Shown piece after piece: positions 11,771 to 23,402 of a stretch of DNA of 64,000 bases. Position numbers and translations under genes: made by a program. Under the pieces are notes generated by a model, which was given only the letters and a program-made list of their open reading frames with translations, had not been told where the DNA came from and ran no database searches. The first letter of the stretch is position 1. The number at the start of each line of letters is the position of its first letter. This DNA is from Sclerodactyla briareus (lineage: Eukaryota > Echinodermata > Holothuroidea > Dendrochirotida > Sclerodactylidae): contig JAODTK010003943.1 in assembly GCA_026419785.1 (NCBI GenBank), positions 1 to 64,000 of the forward strand. Direction: 5' to 3'.

Positions 11771-12559
11771 CACTGCTAGCCTCTAAATTCAGATTCCACT
11801 GCTCAAATAGCATATCAAATTGAAATAATCATTCGAAATATTGTTTTCAATGGCTCCATTAATTGCGAAGAGAGGTGATATAGAAAAGTGACGGTCTTTA
11901 GTTTGCTCGGACATGTAAAGAGTGCTAAGCTCTGTTAGCACCTGGTACCGCGTTCAGACCTTGCGACCGAAAGAGTAGATATCAGTGGTTTCACTGGCGG
12001 GATCCCTCCCCTCAATCACCTCCGGTGCTATGAAGCGAAAATTTAGCCCACATTTCTCCTGGATCCTCCTTGCTTAGCATTGTCACTTGTTTGTCGCTGA
12101 ATTATTGGAGTTATCGTAATCAAAGAGAATGACGCGGCGCAGTTACCACTTAACGATTGCTCTCCATGTATTTCTCTTCTGAGTGCTGTCCAAGCACCTA
12201 ATCCAAGATGTAGATCTTAGTTGACCTTACGGCGCTTAGTTGTTTCTGGCCTTCTTCTTGGTCTCCTGGTATGACCTAGCGACTCATCAAGTACATCTAT
12301 TCAAATTGAACGATTGAATGAAGTTTAGAGTAACACATCCACACACGCGTGGGGGTGTATGTTCCAACTGTGACATCATTATCTCACCCTGGAGCGCGCA
12401 CAAACAACGACCTGTCATCTGATGCGGCGTGGACGAGTGCCTTACTTGACTTACCTGACTTGTCCAAGTTAGGATGTAATTCAAGTAGTGAATCAACATA
12501 TGGGGAGGGGATTAGTTGTATTGAAAGAATTACATCATATAGAACTAATTCATAATTCT

Positions 12560-13430
12560 ACAACGAAAGAAATTGCAAGAATACGTTTGAGTCAGATTTA
12601 TGCAATTGATTGCAATCCTGCCAATCCTATGTAAACACGCTATGATTGATGGGCGGATGAAGAATGGTATATACCCCATACTGTTGCAGTAAGTTAGTTG
12701 AGATGTTCAACTGTATGTACGCCAGTTCGCGAATCAGTTATATTCCACTCCTCAGTGGCAGAGTGATATATTTTAATATTGTATAAATTATACATGGCAA
12801 GATTACATGAATCTTGCACATGGTTACAATGTTGTGTAATTAGCAAAGACGATTGTGTACGAGAATATTGATGTGTACACGCCATGCACTCACAGTACAG
12901 TACTCATACGAATGGTAAATGAAGGGAAAATGTTCATATAATATCGTAATGAAGGCCAATTTAGGCAAAGTTAAGTAATTAAGAATCTCAACATTCTTGA
13001 CCGAGTATTATATTATTACAATTTCGTGAATGCACCAGAGCCGAATGAAACAATATATATCACAACTCTATGCAAAATCACAAAAAACCTTACTGTGGAT
13101 GAACGAGTGCATGCAGACTTAAATATACGTTGCAGAAAGTACGGTTTGTGACTAGTCAAAAGTCACATTCTCTGTATCTATGGTACGGAGACTACATCAG
13201 TGTAATGAGCGATGCAGGGCTAGATATGCTGACGCAGATTGCACCATGAATATGAGTTGGTACGAACGTCGACCTGTATTATACAGGATGGTAATTTTGT
13301 AGGTAACTAATGCCAGGAAGTGCCTGGATGGCGATGTGATGGAATTACGTAACTCGAGATTCGCTGTCAGGTGTTTAGGTTTTGTCACCAACACAAACTA
13401 GACACCGCCTGGCGGTAGAAACCGCCAACT
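12560..13430. repeat. Complex satellite R3, first block
   Basis: Contains motifs such as TACGGTTTGTGACTAGTC, GATGCAGGGCTAGATAT, CGAACGTCGACCTGTA, TATACAGGA and TTTTGTAGGTAACTAATG (13136-13310). They recur in the same order at 15100-15780 and partly at 16855-17060. The unit is a few hundred bases and variable. No coding function is apparent. Confidence 0.65.
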
Positions 13431-13538
13431 TGTATATCCCCACTTGCCAATAACCATTTCTATTTTTTTTGCCTGTTAACTCCTTAAATAAGCACATTTA
13501 TTCAAGACTCAACCTTTAACCACATGACCACCCGACAG

Positions 13539-13562
13539 AGGTCAAATTGAGGTCAGAGGTCA
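13539..13562 (+). promoter_or_regulatory. Nuclear-receptor-like half-site array, DR5 plus DR1
   Basis: Three perfect AGGTCA half sites lie at 13539, 13550 and 13557, giving direct repeats spaced by 5 and then by 1. DR5 is the classical RAR/RXR arrangement and DR1 suits RXR, HNF4 or COUP-TF. The site lies in a repeat, so function is only inferred. Confidence 0.4.
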
Positions 13563-14123
13563 CACACATGCAGGTCAACAATTATATCACAATGGTGAAA
13601 CTCCAGCCTTCACAGATATTCAATTCTCCGATTATGGCCAGAAAACAGTTTTTGACTTCTAAGTGACCTTGAATGACATGGCAGTTTTTATGAAAATTGT
13701 AACTCTCCAGGTGATAAATCCACTCCCAAGAGCATGTGCATTCTGATAACACGCCAGTGCTATTGCCAAAAAAGTATTAAAATCAGTTTTGACCCCTACG
13801 TGACCTTTAATGACCTTCAATGACATGGCCTTTCTTATAAAAATTGTTACTCTCCATGTGATGCATCCACTCCTAGAAGATATTGCATTCCAATGACACG
13901 CCTAATGTTATTGAGGAAAAGCTATTCAAATTAAAAACTTTGACCCCTTGCAACTACCAAAGTAATTGTCCGAGCGAAGCGGGCGGTGGAGTGGGTCCCT
14001 CCATGAAGACACAAAAGGTCTATTACATATCACAAAAATAACCCAGTTCTATTTTTTGCCCGTAAGTCCTCAAATAAGCACATTATTCAAGACTCAACCT
14101 TTAACCACATGACCACCCGACAG

Positions 14124-14147
14124 AGGTCAAATTGAGGTCAGAGGTCA
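14124..14147 (+). promoter_or_regulatory. Nuclear-receptor-like half-site array, second copy
   Basis: Perfect copy of the DR5 plus DR1 arrangement in the second 585-bp unit, with half sites at 14124, 14135 and 14142. Spacing and half sites are unchanged although the flanks have picked up indels. Confidence 0.4.
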
Positions 14148-14399
14148 CACACATGCAGGTCAACAATTATATCACAATGGTGAACCTTCCAGCCTTCACA
14201 GATATTCAATTCTCCGATTATGGCCAGAAAACAGTTTTTGGACCCCTTAGCGACCTTGAATGACCTTCAATGTCCTGGCAGTTTGTTTTTTTTTAATGAA
14301 CAAATCGTAACCCCATGTGATCATCCACCCCTATAGCATTTTACCATCTGATGAACATGCCCAGTGCTATAGTCAAAAAGTACTAAATCAGTTCTTGAC

Positions 14400-14894
14400 G
14401 CCTAAGGGCCCTTATGCCCTTTCAGCAACATATCGCAAATTTGACCTCGGATGGAACCTTGAAAAGCTGCCATGTTTTTTTTTCGGACCAACTGTACCTA
14501 CCCCTAATAACCAAGTTGCGCGCGCCAAATGGACATTTGCAAAAAACTTACACAAATTTGACCTCGGATGACCTCGAAAATGGCCACCATTTTTTTCGGG
14601 ACCAATTGTCATCCCTGATCCAAGTTTGCCTTAGATCGGACAAACTGGTAATTTTCGCGTAAAATCCCCAAAGCAGAGGGCAGCAGACTCACGGTAATAC
14701 CATTTTCGAAAGCCCCGAGATCGTCCATGGAGTCAACCCGTGTACCAAGTTTCAGCTAAATCGGGGTAAAGCGTTGGAGAGTTATCGCGCTAACGCGAAA
14801 ATCTTCCGGCGGGCGCGTCTGGACGCGGCGGGCGGCGGCGGCGGACGCGGCGGACACGACGGAGGCAAAACCATAATATCCCCGATGTGGGGAT
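14400..14894 (+). repeat. Dispersed repeat R4 with terminal hairpin
   Basis: Key parts are TTTGACCTCGGATGACCTCG, a TTTTTTCGGGACC block, ACCAAGTTTCAGCTAAATCG, GTTATCGCGCTAACG, a GGCGGCGGCGG stretch (14828-14845) and AACCATAATATCCCC. It ends in a small hairpin (ATCCCC 14878-14883, GGGGAT 14889-14894). The same order is found at 18590-18944 and, inverted, at 62144-62720. There is no transposase. It may be a non-autonomous element. Confidence 0.7.
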
Positions 14895-15790
14895 CCATAA
14901 TTACACTATAAGGTGGATAAACGGATACAGAGTTAGATACGGGCACAGAAAGTATGATCTGTGTCCGGTTGAAAGTAACATGACTCGAGTCTGAGGTGAT
15001 TCGTTGTGTAATTGGACATTGACGATTGTGTGGGAATATTTGTCGCACTCTTATTGTAACTTAAAAAGTACAGGTAGATGAGCGGATGGAGAGTTAAATA
15101 TACGGATGCAGACAGTACGGTTTATGACTGGTCCAAGGTCATATCCTCTGTATATACACGGGTAGAGCTGATACCTTACATGGGTGTAGATAAGTCTAAG
15201 GTCATTTTGTAGGTAACCCAATGTTATTGTAGCGGACGTGACTGAGATGAAGATGAGATGAATTGCGTAACTCGAGATTCTTTGTTGAGATGTTATGTTA
15301 TCAACACAAATTACACTGAAGTAGTAAGCGAAACAGAGTTGATACGGGTACGAAAGAACGGTTGTGAATGGGGTGAAAGTAACTTGGCCTCGTGTCTAAG
15401 GTTATTCTCTTGTGTAGGGATATTTGTAAAACTCCATGAATCTCAACGAATACACTAAGGTAAGAAAGCGGATGCGGAGTGGTATGCGGATGGAGGAAGA
15501 CGGTTGAGATGATCGAAAGTCATACATTGTGGTATTGTACATAAACCGTTGTTGTAGATAAGTGTATGCAGCGCTGGATATCGTATACCCTTATACAGGC
15601 TGTACCTCGCTAAGTGCTGGGAACGAACGTCGATCTGTAGCCATACAGGAATGTGATTTTGCAGGCCGGATGCAGGGCTAGATATACAGATGTATATTGC
15701 ACCATGAGAATGAGTTGGTGCGAACGTCGACCTGAAGTATACAGGAATGCACTTTTGTAGGTAACTAATAGGCGGGAAGGCATTGGGCCG
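14895..15790. repeat. Complex satellite R3, second block
   Basis: About three diverged units with recurring GAGCGGATGGAGAGTTA, ACGGATGCAGACAGTACGG, GTTGAAAGTAAC and CGAACGTCGACCTG. It continues the satellite seen at 12560-13430 after the interruption by the 585-bp tandem and R4. Confidence 0.65.
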
Positions 15791-15839
15791 GATGGACTTT
15801 GGAGCCCCAATTATTCCATTCTGCCAAAATGTGCAGGGA

Positions 15840-16300
15840 GCGAAAAGGGAGTTAGTTCCCTTCTCATGGGTTGAGTCTATGAGGGAGGGGTCCAATTTGG
15901 AAGCTAGACTGGAAATGTTGCATTTCGAAAGGCTCCAGATGTCGGATGCAATTAAAATGAATATAACACAACTCTTTTTTGTGGAAAAATTACTGTTTTC
16001 CTCCTGGCCTTAGATTGACTTTAGTGCTCTGCTGATTTTTTCATTGCAGAAAGTGCCGTGAAACAAAGGGCATGAGTTCTTCTTTGAGGGGTTGGGTCTA
16101 TGCCGGAGGGCTGTAAGGAATTCTGGACTTGAAATGTTTGCATTTCTAGATGCTTAAGATGCAATTCGATGGAATAAAGCACACGTAAACACCCACTCGC
16201 TTTTTTAGACAATTTTCCTGTATCCTCCTGGCCTTGGATAAAACTTTTTTTTTAAAGGGCAGTGTGTCCCTTTTTGAGAGGTTGGGTCGAATCCCACCTT
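15840..16300. repeat. R5 tandem, about 225-bp period
   Basis: GGGTTGAGTCTATG near 15870 and GGGTTGGGTCTATG near 16091 each start a unit that ends in a T-rich run and CCTCCTGGCCTT. A third unit starts near 16270 and decays. Similar sequence with TTTAAGCGTC-TTGATGNAATATGG lies at 36535-36720 and 49670-49830. Confidence 0.6.
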
Positions 16301-16374
16301 CTACCAAATTAACGTTAAAAAGTTAACACTCTATCACTTGGATTCAACACTCGAACATTACACACTAATTCCTT

Positions 16375-16412
16375 TCTCTCTTTTTCTTTTCTTTTCTTTT
16401 CTTTCTTTGTTA
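16375..16412. repeat. TTTTC microsatellite
   Basis: A short pyrimidine tract of TTTTC units. The rest of 16300-16850 shows nothing recognised. Confidence 0.8.
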
Positions 16413-16854
16413 CATCGACTCCACAATTAAAGTTTAACAATGGGGCCCATGGCGACCATTGACGCGATTTTTTTTTCCTAGCCACTGGACTGATGGTGAC
16501 ACAGTAACGCGAGAACACCACCGCCTTACGCCGAACCCATAGTTCAGTGTGGAGATCCTGCGAGCCCTCTGCACCCATGGACAAGAATTCGTTCTTGTAG
16601 GTTAGTAGGATTCACGGGCACACGTATGTAAGACAGTGGCTACAGGCACTGGCGAAACGTCGGCAATAGAGGGACAAAGGATTAGGCATTCACTGAGAAA
16701 TGAAGAAGGGTTGTTCGGCCTGGGGAGGCGGAGGGCGGAATGGTATTTCCGCCCTTACATTTTTCCTGGGGGCGGGTTCGCACCCATAGCCCCGCGTCCT
16801 AGTCTGGAGATATCGGTTGCCCTAAGATCATGTGTTGGGACGGGTGGTTGCGCC

Positions 16855-17060
16855 ATGTAGTATACAGGAATATGATCTTGTAGGTAACTAATGGACGGAC
16901 AGTGATTGATAGGAGATTCATGTTGATTCAATGTTATTTTTTCCAACACAAATTACACGGAAGGTAGATGAGCGGAGCAGAGTTAGGTTATAGGGCGGGT
17001 TACAGGAGGTAACGTTAGTTGAGAGTAACGTGCCTGGCGTCCATGGGATATCTTGTGCAG
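16855..17060. repeat. Complex satellite R3, third block (partial)
   Basis: TATACAGGAATATGATCTTG, TAGGTAACTAATGGACGG and AACACAAATTACACGGAAGG match the R3 units at 13.3 and 15.3-15.7 kb. It is a single partial unit. Confidence 0.6.
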
Positions 17061-17169
17061 TTTTTTCTCTCTTTATGCTCTCTATAACTCATATACAGGT
17101 AGGTTACATACAGGCCGATATTATCAATAGTTACACTCATAAAGGCAAATGTTGGATAATTACCACATA

Positions 17170-17993
17170 TCAGTCCGGGAGTGATTCTCCCAACGGGAGA
17201 ATCTATTATTTTCCCGAACAGGGAGAATCTGTATTGCAAATTAAGTAAACACGCCATGCTGATAAAACGGACGGCCAGTCGGTTCCGATAGCGGTCTTGC
17301 CTGTGTTTAAGAAAAAACAGAACCCAGCGAAAGCGAGTCAGCCCAGATACTTTTCGCTATTAGGCCTGCGTAGAATAATTGTATTAACAAGTGGACTTCA
17401 CCTACGGGTTTATATATGTAGCTACCCTTCTTGAAGCCTCAGCCTTCACGAGTTCGATTCACAAGGGTTTACTAAGAGCTGTCAAAATACAAGCTTCGCT
17501 ACGGCCCTTCACAAGGCAACCAATGATGCCTAGTGTGCATTATACACACGCACTGCAGACCGGTTGGAAATTTTATTACTGCCGTTGAGTCTGCCGCGCT
17601 CAGTGCATTGGCCGACACGGTCATTGTGTTACCGCTGCTGTGAGAGCGAGCTATATAAGAAGCCCACGCACTGGCAACGGTAGAATTTGCCAACGCCTGT
17701 GCCCGCTCTACGGGTTATTAAGATAATAACAATTCTCTAGTTTTCTCCGAAACGACATTGTGAACTATTGTTTCATACCAAGCTTTTTTTGTAGCCTATT
17801 TAATAACATCCTATTGGTATATTTTTTAAACTTCCTTCTACGTAAATGGTTTTCAAGACGGTTATAACATTTGAACCTAATGTATCTCCTGATATGCAAA
17901 CGTTTGCATTGTGGGTAGAATTTAGAATCCCGGATGTCAAATTCTCCAACAGGTAGATATGGTATTCGCCGAACAGAGAATCTCCCGGACTGA
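17170..17993. mobile_element. Possible non-autonomous DNA transposon, 824 bp
   Basis: The outer ends are TCAGTCCGGGAG (17170) and its complement ending at 17993. Inside each end is a GGAGAATCT/AGATTCTC motif and a CCGAACAG motif. CATA occurs at both outer boundaries and could be a 4-bp target duplication. The 96-codon frame from 17959 crosses the right end and has no recognised domain. The superfamily is not determined. Confidence 0.4.
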
Positions 17994-18589
17994 CATACGA
18001 AGAGTCACTAACCCACGTCTTCTGGGACTGGATTTGCGAACGGCCGCTTATGAAGCGTCAGAAATACTAGGTCGAATATCTTCAACTATTCCACATCGAC
18101 ATATTATTGCTACTAGAGTGGGCTTGTCCCCTCGAAAATTACGAACACACCTATATTTCCAAATGATAAAATTGGAAACACAGAAAAGATACAAATTCTG
18201 TTGGAGCAAGCATTATGCGAAAGTGTACCTATTGGGAATACCAATATAATAAACATATTCAAATCAAGCCACAGTATTATAACCCCGTCAGCTTTTTGAA
18301 AACTTTCTTAACAGGAGTAATCTTAAGGTCAATTCCAGGAAAAGGTGTCAATAGTTGCGCAATTCCTCACACCTCGAAAAAGGACAGATACCATCCACAT
18401 AGTCCACTAATTACTGAAGGACCACTTAAAACCAGTGTAAAATATAAAATCTAAGGGGTAGACGCCACTGAAAATTAGACATGTGCAGCCGGGTAAACCG
18501 CGGACGTGTAAATCCCCACAGAAACAGCCTGTGTGGACCTCGTTCAGAGGAAGCACATATTATGTCCATTTAACTAACCTCCAGTGACT

Positions 18590-18944
18590 TTAAAATGGCC
18601 TCCCTTTGGGTCATGTCCCCTGCTGTAGTCCACATTCCCCAAGTTTTTTTAAATACGACAAAGTTAGAGAAATTGCATGATTTAGGCAATTGACCTTTGA
18701 TGACCTTGAAGTCACCGTCATGTTTTTCGGGGTAAACTTTTGTCCCACCCACCAATTTTCGTGTAATCGGATAAACTTCCGAAGAGATGTCATAGGGCGG
18801 ACTTGTAACCAAGTTTGGATCAAATCCGATGAAGCGTTGAAAAATTATTGTGCTAACGGCTAGAGTTCCAGCGGCGGCGGCGGATACGGCGGCTACACCC
18901 CCAAACCAGAATATCCCTGGAAACTTCCAATGTCGCGGGGATAT
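18590..18944 (+). repeat. Dispersed repeat R4, second copy
   Basis: The same blocks as 14400-14894: TTGACCTTTGATGACCTTGA, ATGTTTTTCGGGG, ACCAAGTTTGGATCAAATCC, GTGCTAACGGC, GGCGGCGGCGG, ACCAGAATATCCC, and a terminal hairpin with arms ATATCCC (18910-18916) and GGGATAT (18938-18944). The 140-codon minus-strand frame over 18570-18992 with an Ala-rich segment is read out of this repeat and its GGC run. I do not count it as a gene. Confidence 0.7.
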
Positions 18945-19014
18945 GACTAAAAGTTTGTTATCTAAAGTACTATTGGAGACTGCCTTCCACAAATCAACTC
19001 ACGGTTAATTAATA

Positions 19015-20940
19015 GTCTTGTATAGCGTATATAAACAGTTTTTTTTTTCACGATTTTTGAACCCCACCATAAGGGGCCGTCTCAGGAAATCACCTGGGTG
19101 GCATTTTACACTCCAGGCAAGAGGACGCCATCGCCCTGGAAGATGTCCAGTATGATTCACATCTGGTTACCTGCCGATATTAAGTCCATAAGCAGTCAAT
19201 CTCTCAGAACCTTCGTTATTTTTCTTGAAAAATCTTATCAAAACTGGTGCGAAATGTATGTTTGTTCGTTTGTTTGTTTGACATTTCTGTTGAGCACAGA
19301 TTCAACCAGGCAATTAAACATCAAATAATACACGCCTCCCCCCTTCGTTTGTCTCTGCTACAACCCCTTTTGCTGGTCCCAGTGGGAAAGTCACAAGAAC
19401 CATTTTAGAGTCTTTGGCATGGCCCGACTGCAATTTGAAATTCGATCTCCGGGTGGTAAGCTGACGCTCTTCCAACTGATCAGAGGATTGTCGTCTGCTA
19501 GCGTCCAGCGAAGAAGCGACGGCGAATTTTGCATGACGTCACGACAAAATATCGTAATTTTCCAGCACAACCGGTATATCGGAATCACATACTTTCAATA
19601 TTTTTATATCAATTTTAATTGGACGGAAAAATGCGTGCAATATACCATTTGGTTTCACTTTATTAAATTGCTTGGGTCAGTATAATTGTTTCGTAGATTT
19701 ATTTTATTGACGACAATCCATCTTTAACCTCTGACCACTGGTCAGAGGCCATTTTCTTGCGATTCTTCATTAGTTTTGAACAGATGGAACACTTAAAAAA
19801 TACTTCAATTAATTAATTACAATGTAAGATCATGAAACCGATGTTTGAACTCAATTGAATCGCATGTGTAATCGCACGAGTGAGATCGATCCAGCATTTA
19901 GATTCATCACAAATTTGATGTGTTCAATAACGAATTTAACATAAACTACGCAGCACGCAATTGGTGACGCGGATTGGGCTAGTGTAGAACGCGAGATGGA
20001 ACGCGAAAAAAAAGAAAAAAATCCTGCCAAAGAGAAACATGAGTAGTAACTTTAATCGGGGGGATAATTGCTGTTATATAATTCCACAAGGCTTTCATTG
20101 GATTTTTGTTTTCACTACCTCGCGGCTTGCACTCTCAAAAATGTGTGTAGAATTAACACACACTATGTAACTAGTACACTTATGCCGGTGTTGTGTTGAG
20201 AAATGTACCCAATTGTGCTTAATATAACACAATGTTGTGTAAGTTCTTACACAACACCGAGGAGAGGTGTGATAGTTAAACAAGAGTGTTAGCCACCGCT
20301 AGTAGGACATTGGGACCAATGTCGGGAGTCTTGAGATAGATAAACCCTGGTCTTATGGGCATTTATGGAGCACCTCCATCTCGGAACTCTTGTCCCCGGA
20401 AGCCTGCCAACCAATACGGGACCCGTGATGAAAACGGCCCATATCTAATGGTTGGCGTAGCTTGGCGGGGAGGTTGGGGGATGGCCGAGACCTATTCGCC
20501 TCGTGAGGAGAACCGGTCGATGGGAAAGCGCAAATGATGCGATCGACCATTGGCTCCCGGGAGAAGTGGAAAATCCAAGAATATCTAGCCTATAGCCACA
20601 TGCATACCTGCGGTGCATGCATTTAACCTCAAGAATGAGGAACGGATGAGTGGAAATGTAATTATAATTCAGGGGGAGGGTCATTGGGAATATGACGATT
20701 ACTAATAATCATGATTATTGAAAAGGAGAAGATCGTGTAGCGATTGCTAGGGTGCGGTGTAATAACGTACAGTGCTAATATACGGAAAATAGGTGTTCAT
20801 AGTTTGACATAAAGTAGGAGCGAGCACACACAGACGGTCTTCTCCATTTTGCTGGGTACTCGATTATGTTAGCTATCGTCGTCTGTCGGCCGTTGCTTCC
20901 CTGAAGATTAATGTCAGAAGAGGCATTGTCAAGGTGACGG
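19015..20940 (+). repeat. Long non-coding repeat R6, copy A
   Basis: Aligned by eye with 31100-33430 through a chain of shared blocks: GTATAG-(T/C)GGATATAAA, GTCTCAGG-AATCACC, ACCATTTTA(G/A)AGTCTTTGG, AATGTAAGATCATGA, AATACGGGAC-CGATGAAA-CGGCCC, CCGGTCGA-TGG, ATTTAGCCTA-AGCC-CATGCA, and GACAGTC near the end. The whole is about 1.9 kb, with no coding frame common to both copies. A TATA-like GTATATAAA lies near its start. A perfect 11-bp inverted repeat (20233-20256, core GTTGTGTAAG, 2-base loop) lies in the middle. The family is unknown. Confidence 0.65.
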
Positions 20941-20947
20941 GTGAAGA

Positions 20948-21930
20948 CGAGTCCACAGAGAGACAGTCATGACAGCTACAGGAGAAAAATCTGTCCAGGG
21001 ATATTGATTGGGCGAACTTGTGTAAGTCAAATTATCACAGGTGAAATGTTTACAGGGAGTTCACTACCATACAACGAAGAAATCAGAGTTAAAACGAACG
21101 ATCACCCAGTATGCTCTTTATTGGCCACATGCTAATATCCCTTCGCCCCGACGCCCCACCACCGACAAACTGTCTCCCTACAACCAAACATAAAACAGTA
21201 ACCAAGGACTACACTATACTTAATCTGCGAACAATCACCCATTGTTCGAGTAGAAGATTAGGTCAAGACCATTGTCAACTCGAGTGCAGGCTAGTTCAAC
21301 GAGAGAAAGTCATATGCACTACAGGAGAAAAATCTGTCCAGGGATATTGACTTAGGCGATTGTGGAAGTCAACTTATCACAGGTGAATAATGTTACACGG
21401 GCGTGTCACTAAACATACAAACGAAGAAATCATAGTTAAACGACGACACGTATGTCTTTATTGGCCACATTTGCTATCCCTTCGCCCAGACGCCCACCAC
21501 CGACAAACTTTCCCCTACACCAAACTAAAACAGTAAACCAGGAACTACACTATACATTAATCGCGAAATCACCATGGTTAGTAGAAGATTATGTCAAGAA
21601 CATTGTCGCAACGTCGAGTGCAGGCGAGTTCAACGAGACAAGTCCTAGCAGCTACCGGAGAAAAATCTGTCCATGGATATTGATTGGGCGATTTGGAGTC
21701 AACTTCTCACAAGTGAATACTGTTACAGGGAGGGTCCACTACACATACAAACGAAGAATCAGAGTTAAAACGCCGATCACAGTATGCTCTTTATTGGCAC
21801 ATGCTATCCCTCCTCCAACGCCCACCACCGACAAACTGTCTTCCCTACACGCAACTAAAACCTGTAAACCCAGGACTACACTATACATTAATCTGCCCGA
21901 CAATCAACTCACTCCGCAACAACGAACAAT
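20948..21930 (+). repeat. Tandem array, 334-342 bp period, three copies
   Basis: GGAGAAAAATCTGTCCA occurs at 20981, 21323 and 21657. Each is followed by a block with TTATCACAGGTGAA and CGAAGAAATCA, then TCTTTATTGGCCACAT, CCACCACCGACAAAC and CTACACTATAC. It is continuous with the end of R6 copy A. The corresponding position in copy B (33330-33430) has a single unit, so the array grew in this copy only. The 173-codon frame at 21452-21973 is repeat translation. Confidence 0.8.
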
Positions 21931-22409
21931 AATCCCCGAATACAACATGACGGTTAAGACCGTCGCTCACTGACGCCCGTGACACGCTTTCAAGAACGGG
22001 GAGTGGATCTGGACAAAGAAAATTGTCAATAAAGTGTCAATAAAATCCAATATCAATATTTTGCTAGCTTTTAGCTTTTTAGTACTTGTTTGACATAACT
22101 TTCAATTCCCCCCCCCCCCCCCACACTATAGCAATGTACATGATAAAATTGCAATACGCTTCAATAAAAGCATCATACCGAACTTGGTTCATGAAATTAA
22201 AACAACACGTTTAATCGCAAGCTTTTGATCAACAAAAGTTGCATTGTTACTAAATAAAGAAAAAAAAAAGAATCTCAGATCTCATAATAAAATCGGATAG
22301 CATGAATGATGTTGCCGAACCCTCAAAGGACCAGAACATTCAGAGGTTGTGCTGGCATGATAATTCCCCATCAAATAAATTGAATTTTGCCATATTTATT
22401 AATACAGAA

Positions 22410-23010
22410 AGACATGCTGTCATACCCTCTGTACTGTCAGAATCATACAAGGGTCACGCAAGGCGCCCCCTGCATACATTAATTTGGCCTCATCTTGGTT
22501 ATTATAGTTAAAAGTTTCTGTTGCCTAACCCCTCGCAATGTCAGAATCCTACAAGGGACACGCTGGCGCGCCCCTCATACAATTCAATTGATATGTCATG
22601 GTTATAATAGTTCGGAGGTCTACTGCTATACCCCTTGTATATTTAGATTCTATAATGGTCACGCTGGAGCGCCCCTCATACAATTAAATTAAATTAAATT
22701 AAATTAAATTAAATTAAATTAAATTAAATTAAATTAAATTAAATTAAATTAAATTAAATTATTAAATTAAATTAAATTAAATTAAATTAATTAAATTAAA
22801 TTAAATTAAATTAAATTGATTTTGTCTTGGTTTTAATAGTTTAAAATTCCTTGTCATGCCCCTTGTACTGCCGAAATCCTACAAGCGTCACGGTGGTGCT
22901 CCCCTCTACAAAATAAATATTGTCATGGTTCGAGTATGAAGGTGGAAGGTCATGCTGCCATACAAATGTACACGGGGACCCTACAAGGGTCACGCTTGCG
23001 CGCCCACATC
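22410..23010. repeat. 105-bp minisatellite, five units, one containing an AAATT expansion
   Basis: The core AATCCTACAAGGGTCACGC recurs at about 22440, 22543, 22648, 22874 and 22980. Each core is followed by GGCGCGCCCCTCATAC and, in the first four, an AT-rich segment leading to CATGGTTATAATAG. Neighbouring units are 103-106 bp apart, except where the microsatellite at 22676-22820 has lengthened one unit. Confidence 0.8.
22676..22820. repeat. AAATT pentanucleotide microsatellite
   Basis: Nearly pure TTAAA/AAATT repeats with two slips. The neighbouring unit reads CATACAATTCAATTGATATG at the same place, which shows the seed from which the expansion probably grew. Confidence 0.95.
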
Positions 23011-23349
23011 CGGCTGATGTATCACGAGATACCAGCATCCATGATAAATTTGCCAGTATCAGAAATATAAAATTGTGGTCGGTGAGTCATCAACCATAAC
23101 GAATAAAGGCATGGGGTCAATGTGCGATTTCGAATAAATCACAAATCTGAAAAGAATCGAGGCGAGTGTGTTCACGTGTCAGGCCGCTATGTTGTGGAGA
23201 TGCCTGCATCTCTCTGACTATGTGATCAATCAGCGACTTTTTCAAGAGTAATGATCGGCTTGATGCATTGTTGGGGGTTCCGAGGGACAGTGGCACACTG
23301 CATGCAAGATTTCTACCCCTGTGAGTGAAATTGCTAGTTAGTTTATTTA

Positions 23350-23402
23350 GTTAGTCAGTCAGTCAGTCAGTCCGTCTGTCTGTCAGTCAGTTAGTTAGTT
23401 CG
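23350..23402. repeat. AGTC/TTAG microsatellite
   Basis: TTAG and TCAG tetranucleotides with a short CTGT segment. Confidence 0.85.

Larger units (their letters stand above)
13431..14400. repeat. Tandem duplication, 585-bp period, rich in AGGTCA/TGACCT
   Basis: TTCAAGACTCAACCTTTAAC starts at 13501 and again at 14086, and about 150 bases after it are almost identical. Inside the first copy is a subrepeat of about 135 bp (13655 and 13791) built on GTGACCTTNAATGACC. The R3 satellite flanks the block, so it looks inserted into the satellite. There is no open frame of note. Confidence 0.75.

Noticed and set aside
15455-15895. 146-codon minus-strand frame
   Set aside because: It spans the end of the R3 satellite and the start of R5. 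Tandem repeat translation.
17959-18249. 96-codon plus-strand frame
   Set aside because: It crosses the right end of the possible 824-bp element and has no recognised domain.
18570-18992. 140-codon minus-strand frame with an Ala-rich segment
   Set aside because: It is entirely within repeat R4. The Ala run is the GGC stretch, and the other R4 copies are not open in this frame.
21452-21973. 173-codon plus-strand frame
   Set aside because: It lies within the 334-342 bp tandem array. The other units are not open in the same frame.
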